Both the position numbers and the translations under genes were made by a program. This document shows positions 54,985-64,000 of a stretch of 64,000 nucleotides of DNA, piece by piece. The DNA is from Aureimonas sp. AU12 (lineage in GTDB: Bacteria > Pseudomonadota > Alphaproteobacteria > Rhizobiales > Rhizobiaceae): the NCBI RefSeq assembly GCF_001463705.1, contig NZ_BBWH01000048.1:61884-125883 (forward strand). Reading direction: 5' to 3'. Below the pieces are notes generated by a model. That model had not been told where the DNA came from. It did no database searches and was given only the letters and a program-made list of their open reading frames with translations. Every line of letters starts with the position of its first letter. Within the stretch, counting starts at the first letter, position 1.

Positions 54985-55635
54985 CTACTGGGTCGCCCAG
55001 AGGATCCGCGCGATCCAGTCGATCTCGGCGACCGCGAACTGTCGGTCGGGAAAGTCCGGGTTCACCGAGGCGAGTTCGATGGTCTTGGCGGTTTGGCGCT
55101 GAAGGATCTTCACCATGACCTCGCCGTCGCGCGTGCGCACCACGACCCTGTCGCCCCGCCGCACCGCGGCGCCCGGCGAGACCACGACGATGTCGCCGTC
55201 GCGATAGAGCGGCAACATCGACTGCCCCGACACCTCCAGCGCGTAGAGCGTCTCGTCATAGCCGGGCAGGTTGATCTCGTCCCACCCCTGGCCGACCGGA
55301 AAGCCGCCGTCGTCGAAGAAGCCGCCGGCGCCCGCTTCCGCAAAGCCCAGCAGCGGCACCGATTTCGGCAGCGCCTGTGCCGGCAGCTTGGCAGGCTGCA
55401 GATCGCCGCCCGTGACCATCGACGAGAAGTTCTGGAACGTCGTGCCGGTGGCCTCGATCACCTTGGATATCGATTCGGTGGAGGGCCAGCGGGGACGCCC
55501 GTCCACAGCCAATCGCTTCGACTTGTTGAACGTCGTGGGATCGAGCCCGGCCTTGCGGGCCAGCCCGGAGGGGGACAGCTTGTTTTCGGCGGCGAGCCGG
55601 TCGAGCGCAGTCCAGATGCGGTCATGCGTGAACAT
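54985..55635 (-). CDS. LexA/CI-like S24 family repressor
   Basis: 216 residues. N-terminal helix-turn-helix (about 5-65; SPSGLARKAGLDPTTFNKSK) and C-terminal S24 peptidase domain with S139 (VSGQSMLPLYRDGD) and K176 (GEVMVKILQ), the Ser-Lys dyad. A candidate Ala-Gly self-cleavage site lies near residues 101-104 (AEAGAGG). Such proteins cleave themselves on RecA activation or act as stable repressors; the chromosomal, non-phage setting suggests a stress regulator. The ATG at 55635 matches the domain start; a frame to 55863 is rejected. A 22-base palindrome lies 60 bases upstream. Confidence 0.9.
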   Translation of the reverse strand: MFTHDRIWTALDRLAAENKLSPSGLARKAGLDPTTFNKSKRLAVDGRPRWPSTESISKVIEATGTTFQNFSSMVTGGDLQPAKLPAQALPKSVPLLGFAEAGAGGFFDDGGFPVGQGWDEINLPGYDETLYALEVSGQSMLPLYRDGDIVVVSPGAAVRRGDRVVVRTRDGEVMVKILQRQTAKTIELASVNPDFPDRQFAVAEIDWIARILWATQ

Positions 55636-55943
55636 CGACGTCGCTCGGGTTGCAGGTTGGCCAGGACGCCGACGAAAGCCGACGCAAACGGATCGACAAG
55701 GAATATATACCTTGTCCGAACTTTGTTTAAGACGAGATCCCCGTCTTGTCGAGGGCCGGCGCCGGTCCGTCTCGTTTTCGCTTCGACCGCCGGAGGTTTT
55801 CCACGGTTTTGCCATCGATGGGGCGATCGGTTCGGCAACAATCCTTTGCACGCCAGGGAACACGGCGGCGAATATGGCATTTTAGCGATGGGTGTTCCGG
55901 CGGATGGGCCGGTGCGCACCCTTGCGTTTGCCAGGAGTCGGCG
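55636..55943. other. Divergent intergenic region between the S24 repressor and YihY genes
   Basis: 308 bases. The repressor side is AT-rich (55680-55740) and contains the palindrome at 55695-55716 and probably both promoters. The YihY side has nothing recognisable beyond the AGGAG ribosome binding site. Confidence 0.5.
55695..55716. promoter_or_regulatory. Palindromic operator candidate of the S24 repressor
   Basis: GACAAGG-N8-CCTTGTC with an all-AT centre (AATATATA), 60-81 bases before the repressor ATG. Symmetry and position suit autoregulation by the LexA/CI-like protein, and possibly control of the divergent yihY gene. Confidence 0.6.
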
Positions 55944-56972
55944 ATGGCCATGATGGGATTGCGGTTCGCGCCGAACACGAGCGACGAGGTTCGCCGGCGC
56001 GCGAGCGAGCCGGGACGGGGGCGCGATGCCAGCGGCCCCTTCGGCATTCCCTGGAAGGGCTGGAAGGATATCCTTGTGCGCATCTGGTACTCGTTCTTCG
56101 AGGACCGGGTGATGCTGATCGCCGCGGGCGCGACCTTCTATCTGCTGCTCGCCTTGTTCCCGGCCTTCGCGGTTTTCGTGTCCTTCTACGGCATCGTCGC
56201 CGATCCCAACACGATCGCCGACCACATCGCCTTCATCGGCCAGTTCCTGCCGCAGGCCGGCACCGAACTCCTGACCGCACAGCTCGAATATCTGGTGACG
56301 CGCGATCCCGCGTCCCTGTCGGTCGGTTTCATCTCCGGCCTCCTGTTCTCGCTCTGGAGCGCCAACAACGGCATCAAGACGCTCTTCGAGGCGATGAACG
56401 TCGCCTATGGCGAGCAAGAGCAGCGGTCCTTCCTGAAGCTCAACGCCGTCGCCTTCTGCTTCACGATCGGCGGCGTCTTCATCGGCACCGTGATGATCGT
56501 GACGGTGGGCGTGGTGCCGATCATCATGGGCATCGTCGGTGCTTCCAGCCTGTCGGACGAGTTGATCGCTGCCACGCGCTGGCCCGTGCTCTTCGCGGTC
56601 ATCGTCGCCTCGATCAGCATGATCTATCGCTATGGGCCGAGCCGTAATCGTGCGCGCTGGACCTGGGTCCTGTTCGGAGCGATCCTCACCGCCGTGGTCT
56701 GGCTGACCGCCTCGATCGGCTTCTCCTGGTACCTGCGCAACTTCGCCAATTACGGTGCCACCTACGGCTCGCTCGGCGCCGTGGTGGGCTTCATGATGTG
56801 GGTCTGGATCTCGTCGATCATCTTCGTGGTCGGCGCCGAGATCAACGCCGAGATGGAGCACCAGACGGCGCTCGACACGACCGATCGGCCGGAAAAGCCG
56901 ATCGGCATGCGCGGCGCGCGGGTCGCCGACACGATCGGCCGGTCCATCGTGCGCGAGAAGCGCGAGGTCTGA
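55944..56972 (+). CDS. YihY/BrkB-family inner membrane protein
   Basis: 342 residues with six membrane helices (first at about 50-75 in MLIAAGATFYLLLALFPAF). Family hallmarks are LFSLWSANNGIKTLFEAMNVAY and the C-terminal YGSLGAVVGFMMWVWISSIIFVVGAEINAE. The family was once wrongly called ribonuclease BN; its role is unknown, possibly transport. The ATG at 55944 has AGGAG seven bases upstream. The last eight codons and stop lie in a 49-base segment that is tandemly duplicated downstream. Confidence 0.92.
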   Translation: MAMMGLRFAPNTSDEVRRRASEPGRGRDASGPFGIPWKGWKDILVRIWYSFFEDRVMLIAAGATFYLLLALFPAFAVFVSFYGIVADPNTIADHIAFIGQFLPQAGTELLTAQLEYLVTRDPASLSVGFISGLLFSLWSANNGIKTLFEAMNVAYGEQEQRSFLKLNAVAFCFTIGGVFIGTVMIVTVGVVPIIMGIVGASSLSDELIAATRWPVLFAVIVASISMIYRYGPSRNRARWTWVLFGAILTAVVWLTASIGFSWYLRNFANYGATYGSLGAVVGFMMWVWISSIIFVVGAEINAEMEHQTALDTTDRPEKPIGMRGARVADTIGRSIVREKREV

Positions 56973-57040
56973 TCGAAGTCCCAGCGATGGCTCCATCGTG
57001 CGCGAGAAGCGCGAGGTCTGATCAAAGTGCCAGCGACGGC
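56943..57040. repeat. 49-base tandem duplication of the yihY 3' end
   Basis: Copy 1 at 56943-56991 and copy 2 at 56992-57040 match at 46 of 49 positions. Copy 1 contains the last eight codons and the stop; copy 2 is a noncoding duplicate. Too long and too similar to be chance. Confidence 0.92.
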
Positions 57041-57057
57041 GGCCTCGAAGGCCGCCG
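57037..57057. terminator. Hairpin between yihY and the FadJ-type gene
   Basis: CGGCGGCCT-CGA-AGGCCGCCG between convergent genes, just past the duplicated segment. No T run; likely a weak or Rho-assisted bidirectional terminator. Confidence 0.5.
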
Positions 57058-57073
57058 CTATGGTCGTTGGGTT

Positions 57074-59278
57074 TCAGGCGGCTTCCGCCTCGTTCGCTGC
57101 GAATCGTCCGTAGAAGGTCTCGCCCTTCGCCGCCATCTCGCGCAGGAGCGGCGTCGGCGCGAAGCGCTCGCCATGACGCGCGGCCAGCTTCTCGCAAAGC
57201 GCGACGAAGGCCGGTGTGCCCATCCCGTCGATGTAGGAGATAGTGCCCCCCGTATAGGGCGCATAACCGAAGCCGAGGATGGAGCCGACATCGGCCTCGC
57301 GCGGGTCGGTGACGACGCCTTCCTCCATCGTGCGAGCGGCCTCGAGCGCCATCGTCACCAGGAAGCGCTCCTTCAACTCGGGGAAGTCGACGTCCTCGGG
57401 CTTCTGCTGCGGGAACTTCTCCTTGAGCCCCGGCCACAGCGCCTTCTTCGCGGGCTTGGCGGGATAGTCGTAGAAGCCCTTGCCGGCCTTCCGGCCGAGC
57501 CGCCCGTCTTCGGTCACCATCGCATCGATGAGCTTGAAGTGGCGGGGATCTACGGCGTCCTCACCCTCGTCCTTCAACGCCGCCTTCATGATCTTCTGGC
57601 TGAGATCGACGGCGGTCTCGTCGTTGAGGGCGAGGGGGCCGACCGGCATGCCCGCGAACTTCGCGGCGTTCTCGATCATCGCCGGCGGCACGCCCTCCAC
57701 CAGCATGTCGTAAGCCTCCGTCATGTAGCGGAGCACGCAGCGGTTGGCGAAGAAGCCGCGGGTGTCGTTGACGACGATCGGCGTCTTCTTGATCGCCCGC
57801 ACGAAGTCGAGCGCCACGGCCAGCGCGCGGTCGCCGGTCGCCTTGCCGAGAATGACCTCGGTCAGCATCATCCGATCCACCGGCGAGAAGAAGTGGATGC
57901 CGATGAAGCGTGCCGCATCCGGGAAGGCGTCCGCCAGTCCGGTGATCGGCAGGGTGGAGGTGTTGGAGGCGTAGATGGCGTCGGGTTTCATGACGGCCGC
58001 GACCTTGCGCGTCACCTCCGCCTTCACGTCGCGATCTTCGAACACCGCCTCGACCACGAGATCGGCGTCGGCAAGCGCGCCATAGTCGGGCGTCGCGGTG
58101 ATGCGGGCGAGGAGGGCCTCTCCCTCTTCCTTCGTCGCGCGTCCCTTCTTGGCGAGGGCCTCCATCAGCCCAGCCGAATGCGCCTTGCCCTTGTCGGCGG
58201 CCGCCTGGTCGCGGTCCACCAGCACCACGTCGAGGCCGGCCTTGGCTGCTACGAAGGCGATGCCGGCGCCCATGAAGCCGGCGCCGACCACGCCGACCCG
58301 GCGGATCTCCTGCGGCGGAACGCTCAATGGGCGGCGCGCGCCCTTGTTCAGCGCCTGCAGCGAGACGAAGAGCGAGCGGATCATCATCGCCGCCTCGGTC
58401 GTCTGCAGGACCTCCGCGAAGTAGCGCTGCTCGACCTTCAGCGCCTGGTCGATCGGCAGCAGCAGGCCCTCGTAGACACATTTCACGATCGCGCGGGCGC
58501 CGGGATAGTTGTCGGCGGTCTCCTTGCGATAGAGCGAGGCCACCGCCGGCCAGACCTGCGCGCCGGCCGGCGAATAGACCGGCCCGGACGGCAGCTTGTA
58601 CCCCTTCTCGTCCCAAGGCTTCACCGGCTTCAGGCCGGCGCGCAGCATGGCCTTGGCCTTGTCGACGAGTTCGGCCTGCGGCACCACCTCGTCGATGAGC
58701 TTCATCGACTTGGCCTTCGCGGCCGACAGCGTCTCACCCTTCAAGAGCATCTGGAGCGCCGACTGCGTGTCGGTCAGGCGCGGGACGCGCTGCGTTCCGC
58801 CGGCGCCGGGGAAGATACCGACCTTCACCTCGGGCAGGCCCATCTTGGCCTCGCTCGCCGCCACCCGCCCATGGCAGGCCAGCGCCAGTTCGAAGCCGCC
58901 GCCCATGCAGGTGCCGTTGATTGCGGCGACATAGGGCTTGCCGTTCGTCTCCAGCTTGCGCCAGATCCGTCCCATCTCGCCCGAGCGCTCGAAGAGTTCG
59001 CGAACCGCCGCCTCGGGATCGGCCGCCTTCCTGGCCGCGAACGTGTCGAACAGGCCGCGCAGCATCTTGAGGTCGGCGCCGCCGGTGAACGAACCTTCCT
59101 TGCCGGAGGTCAGGACCACGCCCTTGACGGCGTCGTCGGCCGCGAACCGGTCCACCAGCGCCTCGATCTCGGTCATCACCTCCTCGGTGAAGACGTTCAT
59201 CGAGCGGTCCTTCATGTCCCAGACGACGACAGCAAACCCCTCGGTGTCGATCTCGGTGGTGAAATTTGCGTTGGACAT
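57074..59278 (-). CDS. fadJ: Multifunctional fatty acid oxidation enzyme (enoyl-CoA hydratase / 3-hydroxyacyl-CoA dehydrogenase)
   Basis: 734 residues. Crotonase domain (about 1-190) with oxyanion segments SFTGGADLKML and NGTCMGGGFELALACHGRV and catalytic glutamates around GLPEVKVGIFPGAGGTQR. NAD-binding 3-hydroxyacyl-CoA dehydrogenase domain (about 318-495) opens with VGVVGAGFMGAGIA, followed by the C-terminal dehydrogenase domains. It performs the middle two steps of beta-oxidation. The name fadJ is by similarity; fadB is equally usable. GGGAGA precedes the ATG at 59278. It follows acyl-CoA dehydrogenase and thiolase on the same strand, but an EAL gene on the other strand intervenes. Confidence 0.94.
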   Translation of the reverse strand: MSNANFTTEIDTEGFAVVVWDMKDRSMNVFTEEVMTEIEALVDRFAADDAVKGVVLTSGKEGSFTGGADLKMLRGLFDTFAARKAADPEAAVRELFERSGEMGRIWRKLETNGKPYVAAINGTCMGGGFELALACHGRVAASEAKMGLPEVKVGIFPGAGGTQRVPRLTDTQSALQMLLKGETLSAAKAKSMKLIDEVVPQAELVDKAKAMLRAGLKPVKPWDEKGYKLPSGPVYSPAGAQVWPAVASLYRKETADNYPGARAIVKCVYEGLLLPIDQALKVEQRYFAEVLQTTEAAMMIRSLFVSLQALNKGARRPLSVPPQEIRRVGVVGAGFMGAGIAFVAAKAGLDVVLVDRDQAAADKGKAHSAGLMEALAKKGRATKEEGEALLARITATPDYGALADADLVVEAVFEDRDVKAEVTRKVAAVMKPDAIYASNTSTLPITGLADAFPDAARFIGIHFFSPVDRMMLTEVILGKATGDRALAVALDFVRAIKKTPIVVNDTRGFFANRCVLRYMTEAYDMLVEGVPPAMIENAAKFAGMPVGPLALNDETAVDLSQKIMKAALKDEGEDAVDPRHFKLIDAMVTEDGRLGRKAGKGFYDYPAKPAKKALWPGLKEKFPQQKPEDVDFPELKERFLVTMALEAARTMEEGVVTDPREADVGSILGFGYAPYTGGTISYIDGMGTPAFVALCEKLAARHGERFAPTPLLREMAAKGETFYGRFAANEAEAA

Positions 59279-59540
59279 GATGCGGTCTCCCGATTGAAGC
59301 ATGGACGGTTTCGGCCCTGCGATGGCCGTTGAACGAAGGAGGCTAGGGGATCGGACGATGGGAGGAGGATGACGGCAACCGCTCGTGCGGCGTATCCCCG
59401 CCCGACCCGCTCCCAAGGAAAAGCCGCTCATGGGAGGCTGGCGTTCGCAGTTCGTCAGTCGGCTGACGACTGTCATCGTTGGTCATAAGCTGCGCTTCAC
59501 AACTTTTTAGCGCGCCTGAGCCTAGAGTTGCGACTGTTCG

Positions 59541-60350
59541 ATGGATTTCAGGCGAGTTGTATTGATGGTGATGGATTGCGAAGGGTGCCGGTCGGGAAAG
59601 CCGCTGGATTTCGAGTTCTCGATGGCATTCCAGCCAATCTTCGACCTGTCGGCGTCGCGCGTCTGGGGATACGAGGCCCTGATCCGCGGGTTGAACGGGG
59701 AGGGTGCGTACGCGATGCTGTCCAAGGTCTCGACGGACCAGAAGTATCGCTTCGATCAGGCTTGCCGCGTGAAGGCGATCGAACTGGCGTCCCGGCTTTT
59801 CCCGCGCGACAACGGCCTGCAGCTCTCGATCAACTTCATGCCGAACGCGGTCTACGAGCCGGCGGCCTGCCTGCGTGCGACGCTCGCTGCCGCCCGCAGA
59901 CACGCCTTTCCGCTTGAAGACATCATGTTCGAGTTCACCGAGAACGAGGAGATCATCGACACCGGCCATCTCCTCACGATCCTCGCCGAGTATCGCCGTC
60001 AGGGCTTCATCACTGCGATCGACGATTTCGGTGCCGGGTTTGCCGGCCTCGGGCTGCTGGCGGACTTCCAGCCCGATCTGATCAAGATCGACATGAAGCT
60101 GATCCGCGGCATCGACTCCAGCCGCCCGCGTCAGGTGATCGTCGCGGCGATGACGGCGGTCGCGCGCGAGCTGGGCATCACCGTCCTGGCCGAAGGCATC
60201 GAGACCGAGGCCGAGTTCACCGTTCTCAAGGCGGCCGGCATCAACCTCTTCCAGGGCTACTACTTCGCCAAGCCCGCCTTCGAAGCGCTGCCGCAGGTCG
60301 CGGTCGCGCCGCAGACGGTCGTCGTGACCCATGAGGCCCACTACGCCTGA
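59541..60350 (+). CDS. EAL-domain cyclic-di-GMP phosphodiesterase
   Basis: 269 residues, essentially a single EAL domain. All catalytic residues are present: E45 (YEALIRG), N98, E131 (FEFTENEE), D161-D162 (DDFGAGF), K182, E218 (AEGIE) and Q238. It should hydrolyse c-di-GMP to pGpG. A Cys13-x2-Cys16 pair precedes the domain and could bind metal or sense redox state. Start ATG 59541 is one of several (59565, 59571), none with a clear ribosome binding site. It lies on the opposite strand inside the beta-oxidation gene group. Confidence 0.9.
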   Translation: MDFRRVVLMVMDCEGCRSGKPLDFEFSMAFQPIFDLSASRVWGYEALIRGLNGEGAYAMLSKVSTDQKYRFDQACRVKAIELASRLFPRDNGLQLSINFMPNAVYEPAACLRATLAAARRHAFPLEDIMFEFTENEEIIDTGHLLTILAEYRRQGFITAIDDFGAGFAGLGLLADFQPDLIKIDMKLIRGIDSSRPRQVIVAAMTAVARELGITVLAEGIETEAEFTVLKAAGINLFQGYYFAKPAFEALPQVAVAPQTVVVTHEAHYA

Positions 60351-60382
60351 CGAAGGGGGGATGCCGCGCATCATGCGGGTCG

Positions 60383-61594
<1,212 letters not shown>

Positions 61595-61645
61595 GGACCT
61601 CCCGGGGTCAGTCTGCGCGAGCGATCGAGCGGAGGCGAGATCCGC

Positions 61646-63442
61646 TCAAAACGCCTCTTCGTTCAAGGTCATCATGGAATCGGATCCCGACGCAATGCGG
61701 GCGAGGTGGGCCGCCGTCTCGGGCATCAGCCGGTCCATGAAGAAGCGGGCCGTGACCAGCTTGGCTTCGAGGAACCCGGCATCGCCGGCCTTGCCGGAGG
61801 CGAGCTTCTCCTGCGCCACATTCGCCGAGCGCGCCGACATGTAGCCGAGCGCCACGAGGCCGAAGAGATGCATGTAGTCGGTCGAGGCCGCGCCGGCATT
61901 GTCGGGCTCGGCCATGGCGTTCTGCATCAGCCACATCGTCGCCTGCTGCAGGTCGTTCAGGCCCTTCTTCAGCGCCTTGGTATAGGGCGCCATCGCCTCG
62001 GTCGAGCGGTTCTCCTCGCAGAAGGCGCTGACCTCCTTGAAGAAGGCCTGCACCGCGCGCCCGCCGTTCAGCGCCAGCTTGCGGCCGACGAGATCGAGCG
62101 CCTGGATGCCGTTCGCGCCCTCGTAGATCTGTGCGATGCGGGCGTCGCGCACGAACTGCTCCATGCCCCATTCGGCGATATAGCCATGGCCGCCATAGAC
62201 CTGCTGCGCCATGACGGCGTTCTCGAAGCCCTTGTCGGTGAGGACACCCTTGATGACGGGCGTCATCAGGCCCATCCAGTCGTCCGCCGCCTGCCGCTCC
62301 CCAGCGTCTTCGGCGAGATGCGAGAGATCGCCCTTCAACGCCGTCCAGAGGATGAGCGCGCGCCCGGCCTCGTTGACGGCGCGGATGGTCATCAGCATAC
62401 GGCGCACGTCGGGATGGACGATGATCGGATCGGCCTGACGCTCGGGCGCCTTCGTGCCCGAGAGCGAGCGGCCCTGGATGCGGTCCTTCGCGTAGACGAC
62501 GGCGTTCTGGTAGGCGATCTCGGAGATCGCGAGGCCCTGTACGCCGACGCCGAGCCGCGCTTCGTTCATCATCGTGAACATGGCGCGAAGGCCCTTGTCG
62601 GCCTCGCCGATCAGGTAGCCGGTGGCGCCGTCGTAGTTCATGACGCAGGTGGCATTGCCGTGGATGCCCATCTTTTCCTCGATCGAGCCGCAGGCGACGC
62701 CGTTGCGCGCGCCCGGCTGGCCGGCCTCGTCGAGCACGAATTTCGGCACGATGAAGAGCGAGATGCCCTTCGTGCCCTGCGGCGCGCCGTCGATGCGCGC
62801 CAGCACGAGGTGGACGATGTTCTCGGAAAGGTCGTGCTCGCCGGCGGAGATGAAGATCTTTTGCCCGGTGATCGCATAGGAGCCGTCGCCCTGAGGCGTC
62901 GCCTTCGTGCGCAGCATCCCGAGATCCGTGCCGCAATGCGGCTCGGTGAGGTTCATCGTGCCGGTCCAGATGCCCTCGATCATCTTCGGCAGATAGGTCT
63001 GCTTCTGCTCGGGCGTGCCGTGCTGCTCGATCGCCGCGATCGCGCCGCGCGTCAGGCCCGGATACATGGCGAAGGCCATGTTCGCCGACGACAGGAACTC
63101 GTTGACCGCTGCCGCCAAAGTGTGCGGCAGGCCCTGGCCGCCGAAGGCCGCATCGGCCGAAAGCGAGCCCCAGCCGGCTTCTCGGAACTGCGCATAGGCC
63201 GCCTTGAAACCCGTCGGCGTCGTCACCGACCCGTCGTCGGCGCGCCGGCAGCCCTCGCGGTCGCCGACCTGGTTCAGCGGCAGGAACATATCGGTCGCGA
63301 AGCGCCCGGCCTCACCCAGAATGGCCTCCACGATATCGGGCGAGGCGTCGGAAAATCCTGGCAGGTTGTTGTGCCGGTCGAAGTCGAGAAGGTCGTTGAG
63401 GACGAAGAGCGTGTCGGCGATCGGGGCCTGATAGACCGGCAT
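61646..63442 (-). CDS. Acyl-CoA dehydrogenase (long, C-terminal-extended type)
   Basis: 598 residues, the FAD-dependent first step of beta-oxidation, of the roughly 600-residue subclass with an extra C-terminal domain. Key parts: N-terminal helix MPVYQAPIADTLFVLNDLL, FAD/substrate segment NLTEPHCGTDLGMLRTKA, and catalytic glutamate in IYEGANGIQALDLVGRKL. GGGAGG seven bases before the ATG at 63442 fixes the start (63496 rejected). First gene of the leftward group with thiolase and FadJ; a palindrome lies just upstream. Confidence 0.94.
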   Translation of the reverse strand: MPVYQAPIADTLFVLNDLLDFDRHNNLPGFSDASPDIVEAILGEAGRFATDMFLPLNQVGDREGCRRADDGSVTTPTGFKAAYAQFREAGWGSLSADAAFGGQGLPHTLAAAVNEFLSSANMAFAMYPGLTRGAIAAIEQHGTPEQKQTYLPKMIEGIWTGTMNLTEPHCGTDLGMLRTKATPQGDGSYAITGQKIFISAGEHDLSENIVHLVLARIDGAPQGTKGISLFIVPKFVLDEAGQPGARNGVACGSIEEKMGIHGNATCVMNYDGATGYLIGEADKGLRAMFTMMNEARLGVGVQGLAISEIAYQNAVVYAKDRIQGRSLSGTKAPERQADPIIVHPDVRRMLMTIRAVNEAGRALILWTALKGDLSHLAEDAGERQAADDWMGLMTPVIKGVLTDKGFENAVMAQQVYGGHGYIAEWGMEQFVRDARIAQIYEGANGIQALDLVGRKLALNGGRAVQAFFKEVSAFCEENRSTEAMAPYTKALKKGLNDLQQATMWLMQNAMAEPDNAGAASTDYMHLFGLVALGYMSARSANVAQEKLASGKAGDAGFLEAKLVTARFFMDRLMPETAAHLARIASGSDSMMTLNEEAF

Positions 63443-63470
63443 TGTGAACCTCCCGGAACCTTCGCGAATT

Positions 63471-63492
63471 TTGACGTTTGCGTAAACGTCAA
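63471..63492. promoter_or_regulatory. LiuR-like palindrome upstream of the beta-oxidation genes
   Basis: TTGACGTTT-N4-AAACGTCAA, 29-50 bases before the acyl-CoA dehydrogenase start. This resembles the site I recall for LiuR-type MerR regulators of branched-chain and fatty acid degradation. No such regulator is in the window (the MerR at 26650 is a different subgroup). Confidence 0.6.
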
Positions 63493-63745
63493 CCAAGCTT
63501 GGGTATATCGTCGAAGTCGCGCGCGTTCAAGTCGGGCTCCGGCCACGGCGATGAGCTTCGGGTTCTCTGGGGCGCGGTCTCGCCGGCGTCGGGGAGGCGT
63601 CCGCGTTTCCCCGCAGAACGCGAAAACCTGTGACGATCACGCTTGCTCCCTGCCACGCAGCCTGAAACAGAAGGGGCCGATGAGGCGTCGCCGAGCCACC
63701 GGACGGGTTCTCGCGGGGTCGTGACGACGGGAGAGGACTGTCCCC

Positions 63746-64000
63746 ATGTTTCAGGATTTCGACGAAATCTCCGACGCCAGCCAGAGCGCCTCGCGCCTCG
63801 ATCGCCTGCGCGCATCGCTGACGGAGGCGGGGGTCGACGGCTTCATCGTGCCGCGCGCCGACGATCATCAGGGCGAGTATATTCCGCCGTCCGCGGCACG
63901 CCTGGGATGGCTCACCGGCTTCACCGGCTCGGCGGGAACGGCGTTGGTGCTGCCCGAGCGGGCCGCGATCTTCGTCGATGGGCGCTACACGGTGCAGGTG
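63746..64000 (+). CDS. Xaa-Pro aminopeptidase P, N-terminal part (partial)
   Basis: The frame is open from ATG 63746 to the right edge (85 codons). It shows the creatinase N-terminal domain typical of M24B aminopeptidases: RLDRLRASLTEAGVDGFIVP, ADDHQGEYIPPSAARLGWLT and GFTGSAGTALVLPERAAIFV split over the strand pattern, then DGRYTVQV. The metal-binding catalytic domain is outside the window. GAGAGGA lies upstream of the ATG. These enzymes remove the first residue of peptides whose second residue is proline. Confidence 0.9.
   Translation, partial: MFQDFDEISDASQSASRLDRLRASLTEAGVDGFIVPRADDHQGEYIPPSAARLGWLTGFTGSAGTALVLPERAAIFVDGRYTVQV

Overview
The window looks like chromosomal backbone of a high-GC alphaproteobacterium of the order Hyphomicrobiales (Rhizobiales). 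The order is suggested by the ppk-ppx/rnd/aspS block, the hemB-RDD-bpt block, ldtR next to an L,D-transpeptidase, nrdR-ribD-ribE-ribH-nusB, and the DUF177-plsX-fabH-ihfA-merR run. A family such as Aurantimonadaceae is possible but cannot be settled from this sequence. The AspRS carries the His-Gly-Gly signature of non-discriminating enzymes, the LysRS is class I, and HemB lacks the zinc cysteines. All three are common in this order. I see no integrase, transposase, phage gene or CRISPR array.

Layout. 1-7.4 kb: end of ppk, ppx, a secreted RCC1-RTX fusion inserted between ppx and rnd, rnd, aspS. 7.4-14.3 kb: a 2H phosphoesterase, a secreted protein of unknown function, parC, and the leftward hemB-RDD-bpt group. 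14.5-27.2 kb: a membrane protein, ldtR and its probable target L,D-transpeptidase, then glyA-nrdR-ribD-ribE-(structured gap)-ribH-nusB, bamE on the other strand, the bc1 chaperone-DUF177 pair, and plsX-fabH-ihfA-merR. 27.3-27.9 kb: three tRNA genes (Pro-GGG, Gln-TTG on the minus strand, Pro-CGG).

28-36.5 kb is more accessory. It holds a UxaA-type sugar-acid dehydratase with a GntR regulator that has two DNA-binding domains, followed by a leftward series: TerC, QueF, a RibB with a degenerate RibA domain, a VOC ring-cleaving dioxygenase and a glutathionyl-hydroquinone reductase. 35.6-42.8 kb is a complete soluble NAD-dependent molybdenum formate dehydrogenase locus: LysR, fdsG, fdsB, a DUF4287 gene, fdsA, fdhD, fdsD. 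The genes overlap or nearly touch, and an ATAG-N7-CTAT palindrome lies in front.

42.9-52.3 kb looks like a surface and signalling region. It has a chemoreceptor, a Nudix hydrolase, a tiny two-gene operon (19-residue membrane peptide plus 74-residue protein), an 892-residue RTX protein with an ordered super-repeat, a DUF2188 protein, a GT2 glycosyltransferase with an N-terminal MshEN-like domain, and a periplasmic binding protein. Inverted GGTTGCA motifs occur in front of both the tiny operon and the RTX gene, which suggests shared control.

52.4-64 kb: class I lysK, a LexA/CI-like S24 repressor with a strong palindrome in front of it, an SNase-like protein, a YihY membrane protein whose 3' end is tandemly duplicated, and a leftward beta-oxidation group (acyl-CoA dehydrogenase, thiolase, multifunctional FadJ/FadB-type enzyme). 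An oppositely oriented EAL phosphodiesterase gene interrupts that group, and a LiuR-like palindrome precedes it. An Xaa-Pro aminopeptidase gene runs off the right edge.

Most likely undescribed items: the tiny membrane-peptide operon and its GGTTGCA motif shared with the RTX gene, the RTX super-repeat, the RCC1-RTX fusion, DUF4287 inside the formate dehydrogenase operon, and the structured RNA candidate before ribH.
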